NCBI GenBank assembly: GCA_964016885.1
Contig: OZ024744.1
Span: forward strand, 27,360,108-27,424,107
DNA: 64,000 nucleotides
Direction: 5' to 3'
From: Eledone cirrhosa
Taxonomy: Eukaryota > Mollusca > Cephalopoda > Octopoda > Eledonidae
Part shown: piece by piece, positions 59,698 through 64,000 of the stretch
Numbering within the stretch: the first letter of the stretch is position 1
Layout of the letters: every line of letters begins with the position of its first letter
Notes under the pieces: model-generated
Told to the model about the DNA's origin: nothing
The model's input: the letters and a program-made list of their open reading frames with translations, nothing else
Databases searched by the model: none
Made by a program: the position numbers and the translations under genes

Positions 59698-62600
59698 TAT
59701 CTTCTATCTTCTGTCTTCTATCTCCTATCTTCTATCTTCTATCTTCTATCTTCTGTCTTCTATATTATGTCTTCTATCTTCTATCTTCTGTCTTCTATCT
59801 CCTATCTTCTATCTTCTCTCTTCTGTCTTCTATCTTCTATCTTCTGTCTTCTATATTCTGTCTTATATCTTCTATCTTCTATCTTCTGTCTTCTATCTTC
59901 TATCTTCTCTCTTCTATCTTCTGTCTTCTATATTCTGTCTTCTGTCTTCTATTTTCTATCTTCTGTCTTCTATCTTCTGTCTTCTATCTTCTATCTTCTG
60001 TCTTCTGTTTTCTGTGTTCTGTCTTCTCTCTTCTGTCTTCTATCTTCTATCTTCTGTCTTCTATATTCTGTCTTCTATCTTCTATCTTCTATCTTCTGTC
60101 TTCTATCTTCTATCTTCTCTCTTCTATCTTCTGTCTTCTATATTCTGTCTTCTGTCTTCTATTTTCTATCTTCCGTCTTCTATCTTCTGTCTTCTATCTT
60201 CTATCTTCTGTCTTCTGTTTTCTGTGTTCTGTCTTCTATCTTCTGTCTTCTATCTTCTATCTTCTGTCTTCTATCTTCTGTCTTCTATCTTCTATCTTCT
60301 GTCTTCTATCTTCTATCTTCTATCTTCTATCGTCTGTGTTCTGTCTTCTATCACTGTCTTCTATCTTCTATTTTCTGTCTTCTATCTCCTATCTTCTATC
60401 TTCTCTCTTCTGTCTTCTATCTTCTATCTTCTGTCTTCTATATTCTGTCTTCTGTCTTCTATCTTCTATCTTCTGTCTTCTATCTTCTGTCTTCTGTCTT
60501 CTATCTCCTATCTTCTATCTTCTCTCTTCTGTCTTCTATCTTCTATCTTCTGTCTTCTATATTCTGTCTTCTGTCTTCTATCTTCTATCTTCTGTCTTCT
60601 ATTTTCTATCTTCTGTCTTCTATCTTCTATCTTCTATCTTCTGTGTTCTGTCTTCTATCTTCTGTCTTCTATCTTCTATCTTCTGTCTTCTATCTTCTAT
60701 CTTCTATCTTCTCTCTTCTGTCTTCTATCTTCTATCTTCTGTCTTCTATATTCTGTCTTCTGTCTTCTATCTTCTCTCTTCTGTCTTCTGTCTTCTATCT
60801 TCTGTCTTCTATATTCTGTCTTCTGTCTTCTATCTTCTCTCTTCTGTCTTCTATCTTCTATCTTCTGTCTTCTATCTTCTATCTTCTGTCTTCTATCTTC
60901 TGTCTTCTATCTTCTGTCATCTAATATCTTCTATCTTCTATCTTCTGTCTTCTATCTTCTGCCTTCTACCTTCTGTCTTCTATCTTCTGTCTTCTATCTT
61001 CTATCTTCTATCTTCTGTCTTCTATCTTCTGTCTTCTATCTTCTGTCTTCTGTCTTCTATCTTCTATCTTCTGTCTTCTATCTTCTATCTTCTGTCTTCT
61101 ATCTCCTATCTTCTCTCTTCTCTCTTCTGTCTTCTGTCTTCTATCTTCTCTCTTCTGTTTTCTATCTTCTATCTTCTGTCTTCTATCTTCTGTCTTCTAT
61201 CTTCTGTCATCTAATATCTTCTATCTTCTATCTTCTGTCTTCTATCTTCTGTCTTCTATCTTCTGTCTTCTATCTTCTGTCTTCTATCTACTATCTTCTA
61301 TCTTCTGTCTTCTATCTTCTGTCTTCTATCTTCTGTCTTCTATCTTCTGTCTTCTATCTTCTGTCTTCTATCTTCTATCTTCTATCTTCTGTCTTCTATC
61401 TTCTATCTTCTGTCTTCTATCTCCTATCTTCTCTCTTCTCTCTTCTGTCTTCTATCTTTTATCTTCTATCTTCTGTCTTCTATATTCTGTCTTCTGTCTT
61501 CTATCTTCTATCTTCTGTCTTCTATTTTCTATCTTCTGTCTTCTGTCATCTATCTTCTGTCTTCTATCTTCTATCTTCTGTCTTCTATCTCCTATCTTCT
61601 ATCTTCTCTCTTCTATCTTCTTTCTTCTGTCTTCTATCTTCTGTCTTCTGTTTTCTGTCTTCTATTTTCTATCTTCCGTCTTCTATCTTCTATCTTCTAT
61701 CTTCTGTCTTCTATCTTCTGTCTTCTATCTTCTGTTTTCTATCTTCTGTCTTCTATCTTCTATCTTCTGTCTTCTGTCTTCTATATTCTGTCTTCTGTCT
61801 TCTGTCTTCTATCTTCTATCTTCTGTCTTCTATCTTCTGTCTTCTATCTTCTATCTTCTATCTTCTGTCTTCTGTCTTCTATATTCTGTCTTCTGTCTTC
61901 TATCTTCTATCTTCTGTCTTCTGTCTTCTCTCTTCTCTCTTCTGTCTTCTATCTTCTGTCTGCTATCTTCTGTCTTCTATCTTCTGTCTTCTATCTTCTG
62001 TCTTCTATCTTCTGTCATCTAATATCTTCTATCTTCTATCTTCTGTCTTCTATCTTCTGTCTTCTATCTTCTGTCTTCTATCTTCTGTCTTCTATCTACT
62101 ATCTTCTATCTTCTGTCTTCTATCTTCTGTCTTCTATCTTCTGTCTTCTATCTTCTGTCTTCTATCTTCTGTCTTCTATCTTCTATCTTCTATCTTCTGT
62201 CTTCTATCTTCTATCTTCTGTCTTCTATCTCCTATCTTCTCTCTTCTCTCTTCTGTCTTCTATCTTTTATCTTCTATCTTCTGTCTTCTATATTCTGTCT
62301 TCTGTCTTCTATCTTCTATCTTCTGTCTTCTATTTTCTATCTTCTGTCTTCTGTCATCTATCTTCTGTCTTCTATCTTCTATCTTCTGTCTTCTATCTCC
62401 TATCTTCTATCTTCTCTCTTCTATCTTCTTTCTTCTGTCTTCTATCTTCTGTCTTCTGTTTTCTGTCTTCTATTTTCTATCTTCCGTCTTCTATCTTCTA
62501 TCTTCTATCTTCTGTCTTCTATCTTCTGTCTTCTATCTTCTGTTTTCTATCTTCTGTCTTCTATCTTCTATCTTCTGTCTTCTGTCTTCTATATTCTGTC

Positions 62601-63186
62601 TTCTGTCTTCTGTCTTCTATCTTCTATCTTCTGTCTTCTATCTTCTGTCTTCTATCTTCTATCTTCTATCTTCTGTCTTCTGTCTTCTATATTCTGTCTT
62701 CTGTCTTCTATCTTCTATCTTCTGTCTTCTGTCTTCTCTCTTCTCTCTTCTGTCTTCTATCTTCTGTCTGCTATCTTCTGTCTTCTATCTTCTGTCTACT
62801 ATCTTCTGTCTTCTATCTTCTATCTTCTATCTGCTGTCTTCTATCTTCTATCTTCTATCTTCTGTCTTCTGTCTTCTATCTTCTATCTTCTGTCTTCTAT
62901 CTTCTGTCTTCTATCTTCTATCTTCTATCTTCTGTCTTCTATCTTCTATCTTCTGTCTTCTGTCTTCTATATTCTGTCTTCTGTCTTCTATCTTCTATCT
63001 TCTATCTTCTGTCTTCTGTCTTCTCTCTTCTGTCTTCTATCTTCTGTCTTCTATCTTCTGTCTTCTATCTTCTATCTTCTATCTTCTATCTTCTATCTTC
63101 TGTTTTCTATCTTCTATCTTCTGTCTTCTATCTTCTATCTTCTGTCTTCTATCTTCTGTCTTCTATCTTCTGTCTTCTATCTTCTA
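59698..63186. repeat. 7-bp tandem repeat array (CTTCTAT / CTTCTGT), about 3.5 kb
   Basis: About 500 units of CTTCTRT, with occasional CTTCTCT, TTTTCTA and CTCCTAT variants. Three units are 21 bp, so all three sense frames stay open for hundreds of codons (one exceeds 1000) and read LLSSIFY/LLSSVFC. This is a composition effect, not a protein. The array starts at the exact 3' end of Tx1-C2 and ends at the truncated 5' end of Tx1-D. Confidence 0.97.
61208..62823. repeat. 808-bp tandem higher-order repeat within the 7-bp array
   Basis: Rare words recur at an 808-bp spacing: CATCTAATATC at 61208/62016, CTATCTTTTATC at about 61453/62261 and CTGTCTGCTATC at about 61957/62765. 808 is 115 x 7 + 3; the extra 3 bases come from the CATCTAATATC junction word. 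The match fades near 62800. That word also occurs at 60918, and an older 210-bp duplication (TCTTCTGTTTTCTGTG at 60001/60211) is visible upstream. Confidence 0.8.
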
Positions 63187-64000
63187 GATTAGTCTCGATA
63201 GGTTTTAGTAAAGAAATAAGATATTTCTAATATTGGATAGAAATAAGACCGAAAACGAACTGGTAGATAAAGTAGAAGAGGCACTTAGGAGTGGCAACGT
63301 AGCCAGATTGCTAGCGACGAGAACGGCCTTGGACCAGTTCTTCGACGCAAAGCATGAAGGTTGCGTTGTCAGAAGCAAAATACGTGCCCTGGGAAACGAG
63401 GGAGTCAAAGCTGTTAGCTGGGCCCGAGTGACAGAGGCGAAAAGTGGCAACAAGTCCACGATTCGATCTTTGAAGGACCAAGACGGACGCGTCACGTGAG
63501 CCGAAGCAAATGTGCGCGGTCTTTCCCCGGCACTCTGCTCAACTGTTCGGGCAGGGCGGCGCGCTGGCAGGGCTATGGATTTCGTTCCATACCTCGACGG
63601 CCTACCGCGACTCTCGGACAGCGAGACGAAGTTGTGCGAAAGGCCGATTTCGGCCGCTGAGATAGGGGACGCGCTGAGCCAATCCGGCAAACGCAAATCT
63701 CCAGGTCTCGACGGTCTACCCTACGAACTTTACGTAGCAATGCCGGACTTGTTCTCCGGTCTCTTGGAAGCGGTCTACTGCAACTGGCAGCAGAACGGGA
63801 GAATTACCAGTTCTGTGACCAAGGGCGTAGTCACGTTAGTCAGGAAGGACGAGAATAAGGGGGATGACATAGGCAACTTCCGGCTTATAACTCTGCTTAA
63901 CACAGAGTTACAGATTTTGGCCAAGGTGTTGGCAAAGAGGCTGGCGCTTGTCATCGAAAACCTGGTGGGAGAAGCACAGACATGAGCGATCCCGACCAGG
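63187..64000 (+). pseudogene. Tx1-D ORF2 fragment (5'-truncated, runs off the window)
   Basis: It starts abruptly after the 7-bp array, inside ORF2, at the place equivalent to 57272 in C2 (REIRVVSIEFSK). It reads SIGFSKEI, then after a frame change NKTENELVDKVEEALRSGN through KDQDGR (63233-63499). A frameshift and damage follow near 63500-63560. It continues YLDGLPRLSDSETK, GKRKSPGLDGLPYELYV, RKDENKGDDIGNFR and VLAKRLALVIENLVGEAQT. A TGA at 63983-63985 replaces the Cys codon of copies B and C2. The conserved RT catalytic boxes would lie beyond the window. Closest to C2 of the copies here. Confidence 0.85.

Noticed and set aside
59679..63187. Open frames up to about 1057 codons reading LLSSIFY/LLSSVFC
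   Set aside because: A 7-bp repeat without a stop word stays open in all three sense frames; this is a composition effect.

Overview
This window reads as repeat-dominated animal DNA, most likely from a cephalopod (octopus-like). The evidence is two tRNA-type SINE copies with the 'ACGGGGTCGATAAAATAAAG' core and 'GTACCAGTAATGCACTGGG' tail, plus a LINE tail ending in 'GACGTTAAACGATGATGATG'; I recognise both from cephalopod genomes, but from memory and not from a search. No host protein-coding gene, rRNA or tRNA gene was recognised. Everything with protein similarity belongs to a non-LTR retrotransposon.

Layout. (1) 1-37159: one uninterrupted, single-orientation satellite array with a 79-bp monomer, about 470 copies, already running at the left window edge. 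It carries nested higher-order duplications (1184, 2130, 4968 and about 5.7 kb spacings). (2) 37160-40615: a GTT/GGT microsatellite, a SINE, a 5'-truncated LINE of RTE/'endonuclease-reverse transcriptase' type with a PHD-like C4HC3 segment, its 3' tail, and short unassigned stretches. (3) 40616-52538: a nest of retrotransposons. A decayed Tx1-clade element (Tx1-A) has a SINE inserted in its ORF1. It is followed by an antisense, 5'-truncated element with a restriction-like endonuclease (R4/Dong-like), then by a nearly complete Tx1-clade element (Tx1-B) with 5' UTR, ORF1, ORF2, 3' UTR and tail. These are separated and bounded by (ATT)n microsatellite. (4) 52539-55289: AT-rich DNA with TA/TG microsatellites, a 275-bp foldback MITE-like element and a perfect 27-bp-arm inverted repeat. 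(5) 55290-64000: a Tx1 ORF1 fragment (C1), a Tx1 element (C2) whose 3' end runs directly into a 3.5-kb array of a 7-bp unit (CTTCTAT/CTTCTGT), and a 5'-truncated Tx1 copy (Tx1-D) that starts at the other edge of that array and leaves the window.

How the parts relate. The Tx1 copies fall into two protein subgroups. A and B go with (ATT)n; C2 and D go with (CTTCTRT)n. All complete 3' ends finish with AATAAA, one or two bases, then GAAATC, and switch at once to simple repeat. This suggests Tx1-clade elements whose ends are tied to microsatellites, by target preference or by tail templating. All copies seen here are broken. Tx1-B ORF2 is the best preserved, with three nonsense codons and no frameshift that I could find.
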